From contig JAPDJU010000003.1 in NCBI GenBank assembly GCA_029258915.1, positions 120,082 through 184,081 on the forward strand: 64,000 nt of DNA. The letters run 5' to 3'. The notes beneath the pieces were generated by a model. The model was not told the origin of the DNA. It was given only the letters and a program-made list of their open reading frames with translations, and ran no database searches. Positions 47,176 to 56,645 of the stretch are shown piece after piece. The translations under genes were made by a program, and so were the position numbers. Numbering within the stretch: the first letter of the stretch is position 1; each line of letters begins with the position of its first letter. The DNA comes from Thermoproteota archaeon. GTDB lineage: Archaea > Thermoproteota > Thermoprotei_A > EX4484-217-1.

Positions 47176-48318
47176 ATGGTGACGCTAGAGACTATTAGGA
47201 AGTTCTTTGAGAATAAGAGAGGCAAGATATCTGAGGAGCATTGGCTATTACTGAACATGTTTGCTGACGAGCTGATATCCGAGAACCAGTCACCAGACTC
47301 AGTATATTCAGCGCTCTATAGAGTCTGCAAGTACTTGAAGTTCCTTGAAGAGAAGGGTAAGAATATCAATACAGCAACACCAATGGATGTAAAAGTATAC
47401 CTAGCAACAGGGACTAAGGAGTCTATGAGATACCGAGATGCAGCTGCAATAAAGAGATTCTACAGGTTCCTATACGAAAACATAGACCCTAAGTTCAAGC
47501 AGGTCTACGAAGGATTTAAAGTTAAGCATCCCAGAAACTACCCAATACCAGAAATACCATCAGTAGAACAGGTAAAGAAACTTATAGAAAGCCTAAACCA
47601 ACCATACAAATCAATAATGGCAATAGCATATGAAACAGGAGCAAGAATATCAGAAATACTAACACTAAGAATAAGGAATCTCGAGGATCGTGGAGACTAC
47701 ATAAGAATACATATTAGAAACTCCAAATCAGAACAAAGAGTAGTATATCTAGTAGAATACAGGAAAATACTACTAGAATGGCTAAAACAACATGCATTCA
47801 AAAACAATCCAAACGAATACCTATTCTACGCACCAAGGACCTGCAAGAGACCAATGCTAAAATCAGATATCTACATGGCATTAAGAAGAGTAAAGAGGAA
47901 ACTAGGAATAAGAATTAGGATAACACCTCACCTACTAAGACACTTGAGAGCTACTGAGCTGTACTATAAGTTTAGGCTTAAAGAGAGAAATTATGAAGCT
48001 TATGGGTTGGAGAACGAGAACAATGATAGACATATACGTTAAAGTCCTAGGAGACCCCGATCTAGAAGAAATATACTTAGCAATAGTCTATGGACTAGGA
48101 AGAAGTAGGGAAGCTGATGAATACATTGAATGCCCAAGATGCTATACCAAGAACCCCCGAGCGGCAAACTACTGCTGAAGATGTAGACTACCATTGGCGC
48201 CAGCAACGTAATGGTGAAGGAAAAGAAGAGAGAAGAACTATTAAAATTAGTAGAGAGACTAAAGGAAATACTAGCAAAACATCCTGAGGAACTAAAGAAA
48301 CTTCTAGGACTAAGCTAA
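47176..48318 (+). pseudogene. XerA-like tyrosine recombinase, broken
   Basis: The start is ATG 47176 after GGAGGCT. The core-binding and catalytic domains are readable: ETGARISEILTL (first Arg), ITPHLLRHLRATEL (His/Arg) and, after a frameshift at about 47990, MIDIYVKVLGD (Tyr). The end carries a zinc-ribbon-like CPRCYTKNPRAANYC followed by an in-frame TGA and another frameshift before KREELLKLVERLKEILAKH. Three lesions show the gene is dead. It marks an integrated element. Confidence 0.85.
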
Positions 48319-48342
48319 AGGAAACATATCCTTAACTCTACC

Positions 48343-48582
48343 CTAAATATTACTCCTTGAATGAGCTCTGCATAATACTTTTACCACAGTGTTCGTCAAA
48401 TTTATATATCTCATGATTTCAAGATCCGCTTTGAGATGCTTTACTATTTCATCATATTTTCCCTCTTCATACCATCTCGGAACATCTTCTCCTCTACCAT
48501 AGGTAGAGGGGATATTGATACCGTACTTCTTAGCCTTATTAGCTACTAACATAATCAACGAATTCAAAGAAGAATACTTCAA
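48343..48582 (-). pseudogene. Fragment, possibly RNase H-like exonuclease C-terminus
   Basis: A 79-codon frame containing KKYGINIPSTYGRGEDVPRW, then EEGKYDEIVKHLKADLEIMR. This pattern of a Trp-Glu/Asp-D element is reminiscent of the end of archaeal RNase H-like nucleases. It has no convincing start. Its beginning overlaps the opposing frame at 48515-48582. Confidence 0.35.
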
Positions 48583-48856
48583 TAGTGTAGATAGACTTAT
48601 AGAAGAGCTTGAAACAAGGAATTACTTCAAACCTCTGCTGGAATTAGGAGACGCTAGGGAGGACATTGAGGCAGTTAAGAGAGGAGTTCAAAGTTCTGGC
48701 CTAACAACTATAATGAAATCTCTAGAGAATTTACACAAACTCATTTCATCTAAATACCATCAATTGAAGAATACTGTTCCATATAAACACTACACACGAT
48801 TAATATTCAAGTTGATGTTTTACAGCGAACTGATCAAGAAACATCTCCAACAATAG
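48515..48856 (+). CDS. Hypothetical helical protein fragment
   Basis: A 113-residue frame starting with TTG. The part from about 48550 (INEFKEEYFNSVDRLIEELE) looks coding and helical. It is probably the end of a longer gene joined here by rearrangement. The gap from 48857 to 49019 holds nothing recognised. Confidence 0.35.
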   Translation: MIPYFLALLATNIINEFKEEYFNSVDRLIEELETRNYFKPLLELGDAREDIEAVKRGVQSSGLTTIMKSLENLHKLISSKYHQLKNTVPYKHYTRLIFKLMFYSELIKKHLQQ

Positions 48857-49019
48857 ATAATTACATAACCATATGGTTCCATACACTACTTACTACTTCG
48901 CATATTAACTTTTTAACAATAATGGAAGTAGGCTTTTGAAGAATTAGACAATAATTAAAATAGGGTAGAACATGTAAGGGTCGATAAGGTAAAACTCAGA
49001 ATAACATAGAGGCGTAGTA

Positions 49020-49612
49020 GTGGTCATGTATGCAGAGCCGGGCAAGCCCCCGAAGGACTATGGTAAAAAGGTGAGAGGAGGTCTAGGACTCTTTGTGCTA
49101 AGGCATAATGGTATCTGTGAAGAGGTAGCTAGAGTCAGGATTACAGCTCAAGGACATGAAAGTTTTCATAGGTCAGGAGAGTTCCACCGGCGCTTAGTAG
49201 GAGCAAAGATATACCCGGTTTGTGGCATCCTAGACCTTCCCATGGCTATAAGATTTCAACTACATGTAAATAGGCCTTCATGTATTTGCATTAGATGAGA
49301 TAATAAGAGGCTTAGTAGAGAAGAAATAGCTTATGGGCTCAGAATACTGCTAAGACTAGTTCCCGTAGAGATCAACCCCAATGAGATAGAGGAATATGCA
49401 GGGATCCTTAAGGAGCATGGTTTCATAAGATTCACATTACCTGAACATATTATCCTATCTCTACATCCCCACGTCCTCATGACACCTTGGAATCCTAGAC
49501 ATCACATTAACGTCATCCGGAAATTGTTAGAAGGTACTAAATTTGAAAAGGATATAATTACACTAGACGAGGTGCTTGAAAGACTTAAAAATAAGCGTAA
49601 ATCTAAAGCATG
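49020..49612 (+). pseudogene. Degraded gene remnants
   Basis: The frame 49027-49298 has a composition unlike a real protein. From about 49340 a coding-like stretch reads LRLVPVEINPNEIEEYAGIL and ITLDEVLERLKNKRK to a stop at 49612, with a broken front. I see no usable start. Likely the tail of an accessory gene. Confidence 0.35.
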
Positions 49613-49670
49613 ATCTGATCTACTTAGCTAACCCTTAACGTAATAAACCTTAGCGTTTTCAGCAATTATT

Positions 49671-49838
49671 TTAGAATATACCAAACATTGTAACTATGGC
49701 TATGAGGACCCCTAGCTCTAAGGTGAGTATCAGCCTTGGAACCCAAGTCGTAATCTTAGAAATAATTAATGAAATCATAAATATCGCTATGATGCTAATC
49801 ACGAACACTATAGTAATTAGGAATGTTATGCGCTTCAC
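49671..49838 (-). CDS. Small two-helix membrane protein
   Basis: A 55-residue protein (GTG start 49838) beginning VKRITFLITIVFVISIIAIF and ending GVLIAIVTMFGIF, with two hydrophobic helices separated by a TTWVPRL turn. No family. It sits in the accessory region, like other element-borne membrane peptides. Confidence 0.5.
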   Translation of the reverse strand: MKRITFLITIVFVISIIAIFMISLIISKITTWVPRLILTLELGVLIAIVTMFGIF

Positions 49839-49964
49839 TTAGTGAGCACCATAATGCTTAGGTCATGAACCATAGCTACACTTGCTGAATCAGGTGTTGT
49901 AGTCTTTGAACCGTACAAATATATTTAAAATGAGTAATATGTAATATTTCAGGAGATGTAAGCA

Positions 49965-50522
49965 ATGGCCACCTATGTAACAATGATTCCGAGAAAATTC
50001 ATCCTCGAGTCTGGAAACTTAGTCTCTCTCACAGCTATTGATGTTGAGGAAAACGTGTAAAGGACACTATATTCAGGCTTTGGGTTCCAAATATTGAAAA
50101 CGTGTATAGGCATCTCATTGAAAAACAAGGCTTCGAAACCGCAACCCCTTCCATTCCCAAGGGTGAAAAAATACAGTTTAAGGAGGATTCTGAGCGATGC
50201 ATGGGAGCTCCATGTAAGGCTCTATGATAATGGATTTATTGATGCTGAAATTGAAGTTAGGAGAGAGTTCATGGAGCATCTCACTCCTAGGAGGCTTAAT
50301 GTCGTATATGAGGCTTTTGAATTCTATAAGGACGTATATGATAGGCTCCACATATGGTATGCGCCAACTCGTGAATGGATTACGAGCATCATTGATCATT
50401 TTCACGTTAAACTACGTGAACCAGACACGTTAACTCCTTGGAAACCCATAGTTCTCGGAATAGTTGTAGCAGGGTTATTCACATATGCATTATCAAGACT
50501 CGTGAAGGGCGGTGAACAATGA
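49965..50522 (+). pseudogene. Broken accessory gene with C-terminal anchor
   Basis: A 31-codon start frame (ATG 49965, with GGAGATG before it and a TATA-like box near 49915-49930) reads MATYVTMIPRKFILESGNLV and stops at 50058-50060. The same frame continues with NIENVYRHLIEKQGFETATP. After a frameshift near 50190 the 3' frame reads WELHVRLYDNGFIDAEIEVR and ends in a membrane helix (KPIVLGIVVAGLFTYALSRL). Stop plus frameshift indicate decay. The end overlaps the PaREP1 start by 4 bp. Confidence 0.5.
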
Positions 50523-50898
50523 GTTTAGACGCTAGAGTGGAGGAGTTAAGGAAGAGATTCGAAGAAGCACTGGAATTCGCTAACAAAGGAGATGCTGTAC
50601 AAGCTGCCGAAAAACTTTACAAGGTTGCTGAAAACGCTATAAAAATTCTGTCTGAATACAATAAATTACCAGAATATGAAACAGCTAAGAAGGAAGGTAC
50701 TTGGTGGACCAAGCTGCTAGAAAGCTTAGAGACATTTATGGAGAGGAGTTGTTAGAAGCATGGACCACAGCATATAAATTCCATCAGATGGGGTCCCACG
50801 AAGAACAACTTACAGTAGAAGAAATATTGAAGGAAGCATACAAGATAGAAGATCTAATAAGAATAATAGAGAGGGAAGTAAGGAAAGTTACGGCTTAA
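50519..50898 (+). pseudogene. PaREP1 family protein, frameshifted
   Basis: The first frame gives MSLDARVEELRKRFEEALEF, then AAEKLYKVAENAIKILSEYN and GTWW. The second frame (from about 50700) continues VDQAARKLRDIYGEELLEAW, then FHQMGSHEEQ. These are the two halves of a PaREP1 (HEPN-like) protein, joined by a one-base indel near 50700. PaREP1 proteins are repeat-family accessory proteins of hyperthermophilic crenarchaea. Confidence 0.75.
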
Positions 50899-51053
50899 GT
50901 CGTTTCTGCCTCTTTATATGGTTTTGGTCATCGGTTCATCTTTTTCCCTCGCAGTCAGTTAGAGAAAATAAGTTAGATGAAAGTTCATAACAAAGTATCT
51001 TGAGATTATCTAATCGTTAAAACTAGCTTATGTTCTCGGTTCTGTTTACACGT

Positions 51054-51235
51054 TTAGCTTTTTGTTCTTAGAACATGGTAGTATTTGAATAACATTCTCG
51101 CAACTTCGTTGTATTCAAATACCTTGCCTTGAACCATGTCTTCAATGAATTTAGCACGTCTATCGAGTTCTTGAATTAGCTTTTCCTTCGTTAAACCTAT
51201 ACTCTCCGCTATTAGCTTTAGTCTATAGCTTTTCT
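51054..51235 (-). pseudogene. C-terminal fossil of a type IV secretion/pilus ATPase
   Basis: EKSYRLKLIAESIGLTKEKL, then RRAKFIEDMVQGKVFEYNEV, aligns with the C-terminus of the pilus ATPase at 15212-16717 (EKSFRLKTLAKRYGISDEEV). Only this tail survives. It is joined directly to an aminotransferase fragment. The 150 nt upstream (50899-51053) hold nothing recognised. Confidence 0.7.
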
Positions 51236-51450
51236 CCAGTCTCCCTTAAGGATTACAGGTTCTCCACCATACATTTTAACTAGTTCTGCAAATCCTTCGC
51301 CGAAAACACCATTAGCAATGACTAATACTTTATTGCCTTGCTTAACGAGATTAACTATAGCTGCTTCAAGACCCAACATAGCTTCTCCAACCATAACATA
51401 TACGTCGCTTTTACTAGCATTCAATAATTTCTTTAACTTAGCAATAACGT
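51218..51450 (-). pseudogene. Class V aminotransferase N-terminal fragment
   Basis: The frame reads VYVMVGEAMLGLEAAIVNLV, then NGVFGEGFAELVKMYGGEPV, the N-terminal third of a serine-pyruvate/alanine-glyoxylate-type aminotransferase. It is open upstream as IAKLKKLLNAS and cut at both ends, with rearrangement junctions near 51230 and 51450. Confidence 0.7.
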
Positions 51451-51451
51451 A

Positions 51452-52034
51452 TTACTATAAATATAAGGGAGAAGTTAATACTGATCATGTATTAGAGGTA
51501 GCTGTTAGAAGAGCTTTAGAACATAATATCAAATCTGTTATTGTTGCTTCTGAAACCGGTAGAAGCGCTTTAAAAGCTCTTTCAATAATTAAGAAAAACA
51601 ATTTAGGTATTAAATTAGTTGTTGTAACTCATCCTCCAAATAAAACATGGGGTCCTAAAGGAGATATTCCTATTGCATCAGCTTCAAGAAGTCTAAGTTG
51701 GAATAAGGCATTACCAGATACAATAATAGATATGCTACTTGGAGGGGTTTTTGGACAGGGATTAAAAATAGCCATAGAAGTAGCTTTAATGGCTACAGAT
51801 TCCGGCGCAGTAGATAGAGGGGAATTAGTTGTCTCTTTAGGAGGTACATTTAAAGGCTTGGATACAGCTATAGTTGCGAAAACAACATACTCATACTATT
51901 TCTTAACAGAGTTTGAGCTCTTAGAGATAATAGCAAAACCTTGGAAGCCTAGAATAACTTATCCCGAATATAAAGACCCGAATTGGAAGGGGAACCTAAA
52001 TAAATATTATGAGAATGTTACTGTTTTAACTTAA
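51452..52034 (+). CDS. Pyruvate-kinase alpha/beta-domain-like protein, start damaged
   Basis: About 190 residues matching the stand-alone pyruvate kinase C-terminal-like family: TDHVLEVAVRRALEHNIKSV, VASETGRSALKAL, VVVTHPPNKTWGPKGDIPIA and GAVDRGELVVSLGGTFKGLD. The upstream 44 codons of the open frame are antisense to the aminotransferase fossil, so the native start seems lost by rearrangement. The body is intact and ends normally. Confidence 0.65.
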
Positions 52035-52142
52035 ACTGCGTGACAATTATTTTAGACCTAATATTTTTTATCTCCTACAGATAAGCGGTGTGGTTATGGA
52101 GAGGAAGATGGAATCGCTGAACTGTTTTATAAAAGTACTATG

Positions 52143-52904
52143 TTAAGATGTTTTTCTAAATATTGCAATAAGTAATCTATGTGGTCCGTAACCGTAATTC
52201 TTAGCAATAGATTTAACTCTATTAATTAATATTTCAACTTCTTTCTTTTTACTTGGGTCTTTAATTAGCTTATACATGTGAAGAGTTTCTTTTCCCCATG
52301 ATTTAAGAAATTCATTACCACTAATCCACTTACCTACCTTAACTATGCTACTTCTTATCAGCATAAAGTTGAACTGTGTTATTCTATCGATAATTTCACC
52401 TGGTTTTCTTACTCCCCATGACTTGTATCCGGTGGAGTATTCTTTTGATTTGTGATATGCTTCTTCAGTTATTATGGTTAACTCTTCAGACGGTGTTGAA
52501 AACTTCGTTATTACTTTATCAATAATTAATAATATGCCATGATGCTTCATAACTCTTAGTAATTCTTCAAGAATTAAATTTACATGGTATTTGCTAACCT
52601 CATGTAATGTTAGTATTGCGGAGGCACTGCTAATTGAGATGTTACGTAAAGGTAGTTTACTAATATCGCTACATATAAGATCGTAGTAGGATCTATTAGT
52701 AAGATTTTTCAAAGCCTTAGCTAATTTACTACAATCTGTATCTATACCTACAATGTAGCTACGTATGCATCTTTCAGAAATAACATACATGCTTCTACCG
52801 TAACCACAACCTAAATCTAGAATAACTCTACTGCATGCTTCGTCGGGAATAACATTTGATAGACTACTCACAGATTGATATGTAAAATCAACATAATTAA
52901 ACAT
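52143..52904 (-). CDS. Class I SAM-dependent methyltransferase
   Basis: A 253-residue intact enzyme. Motif I is ILDLGCGYGRSM (about 29-40), then YIVGIDTDCSKL, motif II-like DISKLPL and TLHEVSKYHVN. The substrate cannot be inferred. Start ATG 52904. It is one of the few intact genes in the decayed zone. Confidence 0.85.
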   Translation of the reverse strand: MFNYVDFTYQSVSSLSNVIPDEACSRVILDLGCGYGRSMYVISERCIRSYIVGIDTDCSKLAKALKNLTNRSYYDLICSDISKLPLRNISISSASAILTLHEVSKYHVNLILEELLRVMKHHGILLIIDKVITKFSTPSEELTIITEEAYHKSKEYSTGYKSWGVRKPGEIIDRITQFNFMLIRSSIVKVGKWISGNEFLKSWGKETLHMYKLIKDPSKKKEVEILINRVKSIAKNYGYGPHRLLIAIFRKTS

Positions 52905-53047
52905 ATCTATTCAGCTCTAATTTAAAGCGCGAAACATGAATATTAATTAAATATGAGAATACATTACACATACTGAAATTCTACCTACTGCCAGTAAGAA
53001 ATAACTGATTTAACCATGTTTTAAGGGGTGTGTGAAAGAACACTATT

Positions 53048-53722
53048 TTACCTTGTTTTGACATTTACTTCTAAAACCTTATATGCGAAAGCCAATATAT
53101 CGCTGTATTCTCTAATCTTAATGTTTATTGAGGCTCCAGCATGGCCGCTTAGTTTTCTGTTCTGAGATAAACTTTTGCACCTACATCTCTAAGCCTAGCT
53201 ACGAACTTAAATGCGTAAGCTGAGTGAACACGGTAGTCATGTAGTCCTGTAAATACTAGTATTGGAGGATATCTTACGTTGCTGCTAATGTTATGGTACG
53301 GTGAATATTTAAGTAGAAACCTTCTATCCTTTGGGTCATCTGGATTACCGTATTCAGGAACCCAGGCTTTTCCAATATATAGTTTATGGAATCTAAGCAT
53401 ATCGAGGACAGGGTATCCTATAATGGCCCCATCTAGTACCTCTGGTTTCTTAGTAATAACTGAGCCTACAAGCAATCCGCCGTTACTAATACCCATAGCT
53501 ACAACCTTACTTCTATACTTTCTCTTATAATGCTTAATGACATAGATGAAATCTTTAATTACATTAATTTTCTTTTCTCTCATCCCGGCTCTATGCCATT
53601 TTTCACCAAATTCGCAGCCTCCTCTAATATTGGCTACCACTAATACACCGTCATCAGCTATGAATGATAATAATGCAGCGTAAAACTTGGGAGTTATACT
53701 TACACAGAATCCTCCAAGTTAC
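53048..53722 (-). pseudogene. Prolyl oligopeptidase catalytic-domain fragment
   Basis: The frame reads GGFCVSITPKFYAAL, then ANIRGGCEFGEKWHRAG, MGISNGGLLVGSV (nucleophile Ser) and GLHDYRVHSAYAFKFV (Asp). After a frameshift at about 53150 the end reads SGHAGASINIK (catalytic His). The N-terminal beta-propeller is missing and no start remains. An S9 peptidase that is dead. Confidence 0.8.
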
Positions 53723-53736
53723 AAAACGTTGACGAG

Positions 53737-53934
53737 TTGAAAAGGAGACTTAGTATGTATTTAAGAGATTACTTAAGTAACATTCCATCTAAAGTGCTTG
53801 AACTTGTCAAAGAGTATGAAAGCGTTTTGCCCCAATTAGCAAGATTTGTAGAAGCATATTTCGAGGCTCATGAGATTATTGCTTCAGTATTCGTTGAATC
53901 AACGGGAGTATATCCTGTGATACCACCAAGGTGA
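53737..53934 (+). pseudogene. 3' fragment of an unknown gene
   Basis: The frame is open upstream of 53737 (NVDELKRRLSM) to about 53715, where it meets the peptidase fossil, so the start is missing. It continues LVKEYESVLPQLARFVEAYF and ends VYPVIPPR. No family. Confidence 0.35.
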
Positions 53935-54036
53935 TTAGTGCACCTTCATTATACCGTCATGGAATGTTGGATTATTTAATAGTGATGTTTTAAATTAGTC
54001 TAGAAACTGTTCATAACAGAATGCAAGAATGAGCAT

Positions 54037-54366
54037 TCAACCACTCATTAGCCAGTTTACTATTGGTCTTGCTAGTACCATTATTGCTCCTGCTAGGAAT
54101 AGTGCTATTAGCCATTTCTTAGCTTTAGCTTGTTCTTCAGGCGTATCTGCTGTTGCAAGTTTAATACCAGCCATAATAAAACCACCGATAAGAATAGCAG
54201 AACCAATATACTGTAAAAACCCTAGTAGTTTATCAACCATGTTCTGAACTTCGGGAGGAACACTCCCACTTTGAGCATAAACAACTACTATATTAGAAGC
54301 TAGCCATACTAATGAAACTATAAATACTACTATCTTGCTTTTTAGAATTCTTAATAACTCCCTCAT
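54037..54366 (-). CDS. VirB2/TrbC-like pilin (candidate archaeal DNA-import pilin)
   Basis: A 109-residue protein with the architecture of conjugative pilins: a signal peptide ending VYAQS (about 31), two hydrophobic helices (about 51-69 and 85-107) and a short charged loop (ATADTPEEQAKAKKWL) between. VirB2/TrbC and the archaeal CedA1/TedC pilins share this plan. The frame is intact. Neighbouring genes include a 38-residue membrane peptide and a 122-residue membrane protein, but no VirB4/HerA-type ATPase is in the window. Confidence 0.65.
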   Translation of the reverse strand: MRELLRILKSKIVVFIVSLVWLASNIVVVYAQSGSVPPEVQNMVDKLLGFLQYIGSAILIGGFIMAGIKLATADTPEEQAKAKKWLIALFLAGAIMVLARPIVNWLMSG

Positions 54367-54392
54367 ACCTCACCCTAAAGAATGAAAATTCA

Positions 54393-54509
54393 TTAAACTA
54401 ACTTACCCTTAAACATTAATCTGTAACTTATTATTGTACCTATCATTAACAATATCACCATTAAAAACATAAGCCATCTTACCAGACACGGCCACAAAAT
54501 TTCACCCAA
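54393..54509 (-). CDS. 38-residue single-helix membrane peptide
   Basis: TTG start 54509, reading MGEILWPCLVRWLMFLMVIL, then LMIGTIISYRLMFKGKLV: one transmembrane helix with a basic end. It precedes the VirB2-like gene on the same strand by 26 nt. Its 3' end is inside the 37-bp direct repeat. Confidence 0.4.
   Translation of the reverse strand: MGEILWPCLVRWLMFLMVILLMIGTIISYRLMFKGKLV
54395..54431. repeat. 37-bp direct repeat, copy 1
   Basis: Shares 34 of 37 bases with 55089-55125 in the same orientation, including ACTAACTTACCCTTAAACAT. It overlaps the end of the small membrane peptide. The two copies enclose the 122-residue membrane-protein gene. Confidence 0.85.
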
Positions 54510-54705
54510 AAGACTATTGTAATGTATCGTTAATAGTGAACATTCTAAGGAATATACACTTATCTATTACTTATGTTAGAGAGAAGTTTTAAAAGAGATC
54601 TAAAGGAGCGTAAGTGTTGTATCATGCATGTATAATGATAATATAACAGTGTTTTAATGGGAATGTATATATTAGCAGCAACCTGTATATTGTTAGGGGT
54701 CCTCT

Positions 54706-55074
54706 ATGAGTAATTTAAGGTTAGAACTTATAATATCTCTAGCATTTGCATTCTTTATTATGTGTCCAAGGATGGCTGGCATGTGCGCTGTGATTGCTAG
54801 AGTAAAAGGTGTTAATCCATATACCATAGCCTTTATTGGTGGAATATTATCAATACCATTAATGGTATTAATGGTGTTTATCACTATAAAGTATGGAGTG
54901 CATCTAGCAATATTTGCTGCTGCATTAACTGATATACTCTCAGCTGCATCTATGGGTACTTTCAAAGTAAGATATGCTATTGAAGTGTTAATTATAGCAT
55001 TATTCATATGGGTCGGTGTATTAATAGCTAGAAGTATAGCTCCAGTAATAGAGAGTATCGTTATTAAGAGATAA
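54706..55074 (+). CDS. Integral membrane protein of the accessory region
   Basis: A 122-residue protein with about four hydrophobic segments (11-32, 40-62, 65-85, 92-115). No family recognised. The start is ATG 54706 with AGGGGTC just before. A TTTTAAAA box is near 54573. It lies between the two 37-bp repeats and is divergent from the VirB2-like gene. Confidence 0.65.
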   Translation: MSNLRLELIISLAFAFFIMCPRMAGMCAVIARVKGVNPYTIAFIGGILSIPLMVLMVFITIKYGVHLAIFAAALTDILSAASMGTFKVRYAIEVLIIALFIWVGVLIARSIAPVIESIVIKR

Positions 55075-55088
55075 TGTTAAAGTTCACT

Positions 55089-55125
55089 AGACTAACTTAC
55101 CCTTAAACATTAATCCGTAACCTAT
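55089..55125. repeat. 37-bp direct repeat, copy 2
   Basis: Second copy, three mismatches to 54395-54431. It overlaps the 3' end of the winged-helix gene (stop at 55103-55105). Confidence 0.85.
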
Positions 55126-55330
55126 ACTTTGCTGGCCTTGCCTTAGGACTATTAATTCTCTCTACAAGACCAGCACGTTCCATAGCTTTAAGGACTCTAC
55201 CAGCCCAAACACGATTAGCACCAAAGAGTTCAGCAAGATCCTTAGGACTAACCTCTATAAATCCCATTTCCTTAAGTTTTCTAGCCAAGAGCTCAATGTC
55301 TAAACTAACCCTCACAACAGCCTTCAACAT
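55103..55330 (-). CDS. Small winged-helix DNA-binding protein
   Basis: About 75 residues from ATG 55330 (an upstream ATG at 55378 adds a hydrophobic leader). The core VSPKDLAELFGANRVWAGRV followed by LKAMERAGLVERI and PAKYRLRI is a winged helix-turn-helix with recognition helix and wing. Likely a local transcription regulator of the pilin/membrane genes. Confidence 0.75.
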   Translation of the reverse strand: MLKAVVRVSLDIELLARKLKEMGFIEVSPKDLAELFGANRVWAGRVLKAMERAGLVERINSPKARPAKYRLRINV

Positions 55331-55414
55331 AGTCACCAAATAGTAGATACTAAGTAAAGACATAGAAACCCTATTCATGCAAGTTAAAGCCTGAAAACCC
55401 AGTATTAAGACTAG

Positions 55415-55885
55415 GTGACTGCTGTGAAGATTTGTGATTATGCCTATACTGTTCTTAGTTTACATCATCCTTGGGGTGTTAATGCTGGATTTATAGTTAC
55501 TGATAAGGGTATTATAGTTGTTGATGCTGACTGGACTTATTATTCAGCTTTAACAATACTTAGATACATTAAAGCTATTGCAAGTAATAAGCCAATTAAA
55601 TACCTTATTTGGACAGAACATCATAGTGACCATATTTTTGGGTCGATAGTCTTTGTTAGAGAAGGTGCTAAGATTATAGCTCATAGAAACGCCTATGAAC
55701 ATCTCAAAGAGATTGGCAGTATTAGAGGTTATGTTGGATTTATGAAGGGGAAGGTTAATGAGGAGTATCGTGATCTCGTTAAGAAAGGACATGATGTAGG
55801 TTCAATAGTGTTTAAGGGAGTTGAAGATGTATGGTCTGATATCCTCATAGATACTGAGTACGCTCTCAAGCTTATCTGGTTCTAG
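55415..55885 (+). pseudogene. Metallo-beta-lactamase-fold protein, truncated
   Basis: The N-terminal half of an MBL hydrolase: GVNAGFIVTDKGIIVVDADW and the metal motif WTEHHSDHIFGS. The sequence stops at about 55850, with the end replaced by antisense of the next gene. The second half with further metal ligands is missing, so it should be inactive. Confidence 0.65.
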
Positions 55886-56170
55886 CCTTGATGGAGGTTT
55901 TAATGGTATGAAGTCAGGTAGTGTATGATTTAGAGCTGTGGTTATAGCAGTTACAGCTCTAACCCATGAGATGTCAAAATAAAGTCTATGTCTTTCTTCT
56001 CTCTTTCTTGCTAACGTCGCAAAGATGTTGGGAAATAAAAACACAAGATTAAACATTACCTCGTGCTTGTAAGGCTTTACCATGTTATAAATATTAATCT
56101 TTAACTTCTCAACTATCTCTTTAGCCTTACTAACAACATTAGTTCTTCCAATAATAATGCATTCGCCCAT
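55845..56170 (-). CDS. Unknown protein, end possibly lost
   Basis: A frame of 122 codons (to 55802), coding-like from the start (MGECIIIGRTNVVSKAKEIV) through EVMFNLVFLFPNIF and RLYFDISWVRAVTAI. The last 15 codons overlap the MBL fragment, where a rearrangement junction lies. No family is recognised. Confidence 0.45.
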
Positions 56171-56645
56171 TATACCACTCTATTATTACTATTACCTTAA
56201 ATCTTAGTTATATAGTGGCGCTATACATCCCCTTGTCTAGTTGGGAGAATGGTTAGGGTAAGTACTAAGCTAATGATAGGAATTCTACTCATTAAAGTTT
56301 CTATTTTACCTCCTAGCTATGAATAATGTATAAGATTACTTATATCTAAGAGCTGGACATCTGTTGTTAAGCGGAATTTACGATAAGAATTATAACATAT
56401 TCATGTAGAAGTGATAGTTGATGAAAACACCCACACCTGGAGATCTGAGACCTTGAGGTTCATGTTAGACCTGTATCATTATTTGTTATCAGCACTCAAG
56501 ACCCCAATCATTCCCTTTTAGGGTCAGTCCTGCCGAGGTCATCATTCTACTATTAGTAGTGGTTTGTAGGGGGTACTTTAATCTTTAATGTGGTAGTAAG
56601 TAATATTAACCTATTTTTGCGTTTAATGAGCTTGGGTTTTAGGGA
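56171..56645. other. 475-nt gap without a gene
   Basis: No open frame looks coding. The stretch contains TTGATGA (56418-56424) and CTGA (56445-56448), which lack a matching C'/D' pair, and a copy of TCAGCACTCAAGAC (56489-56502) that also occurs at 47078-47091. It may be degraded mobile DNA. Confidence 0.4.

Noticed and set aside
49027..49298. Frame reading YAEPGKPPKDYGKKVRGGLG
   Set aside because: Pro/Gly/Arg-rich composition and abrupt end suggest chance in a degraded region; no motif recognised.
56418..56448. TTGATGA and CTGA in the 56 kb gap
   Set aside because: The 20-nt distance and absence of C'/D' boxes and of a terminal stem make a C/D sRNA unlikely.
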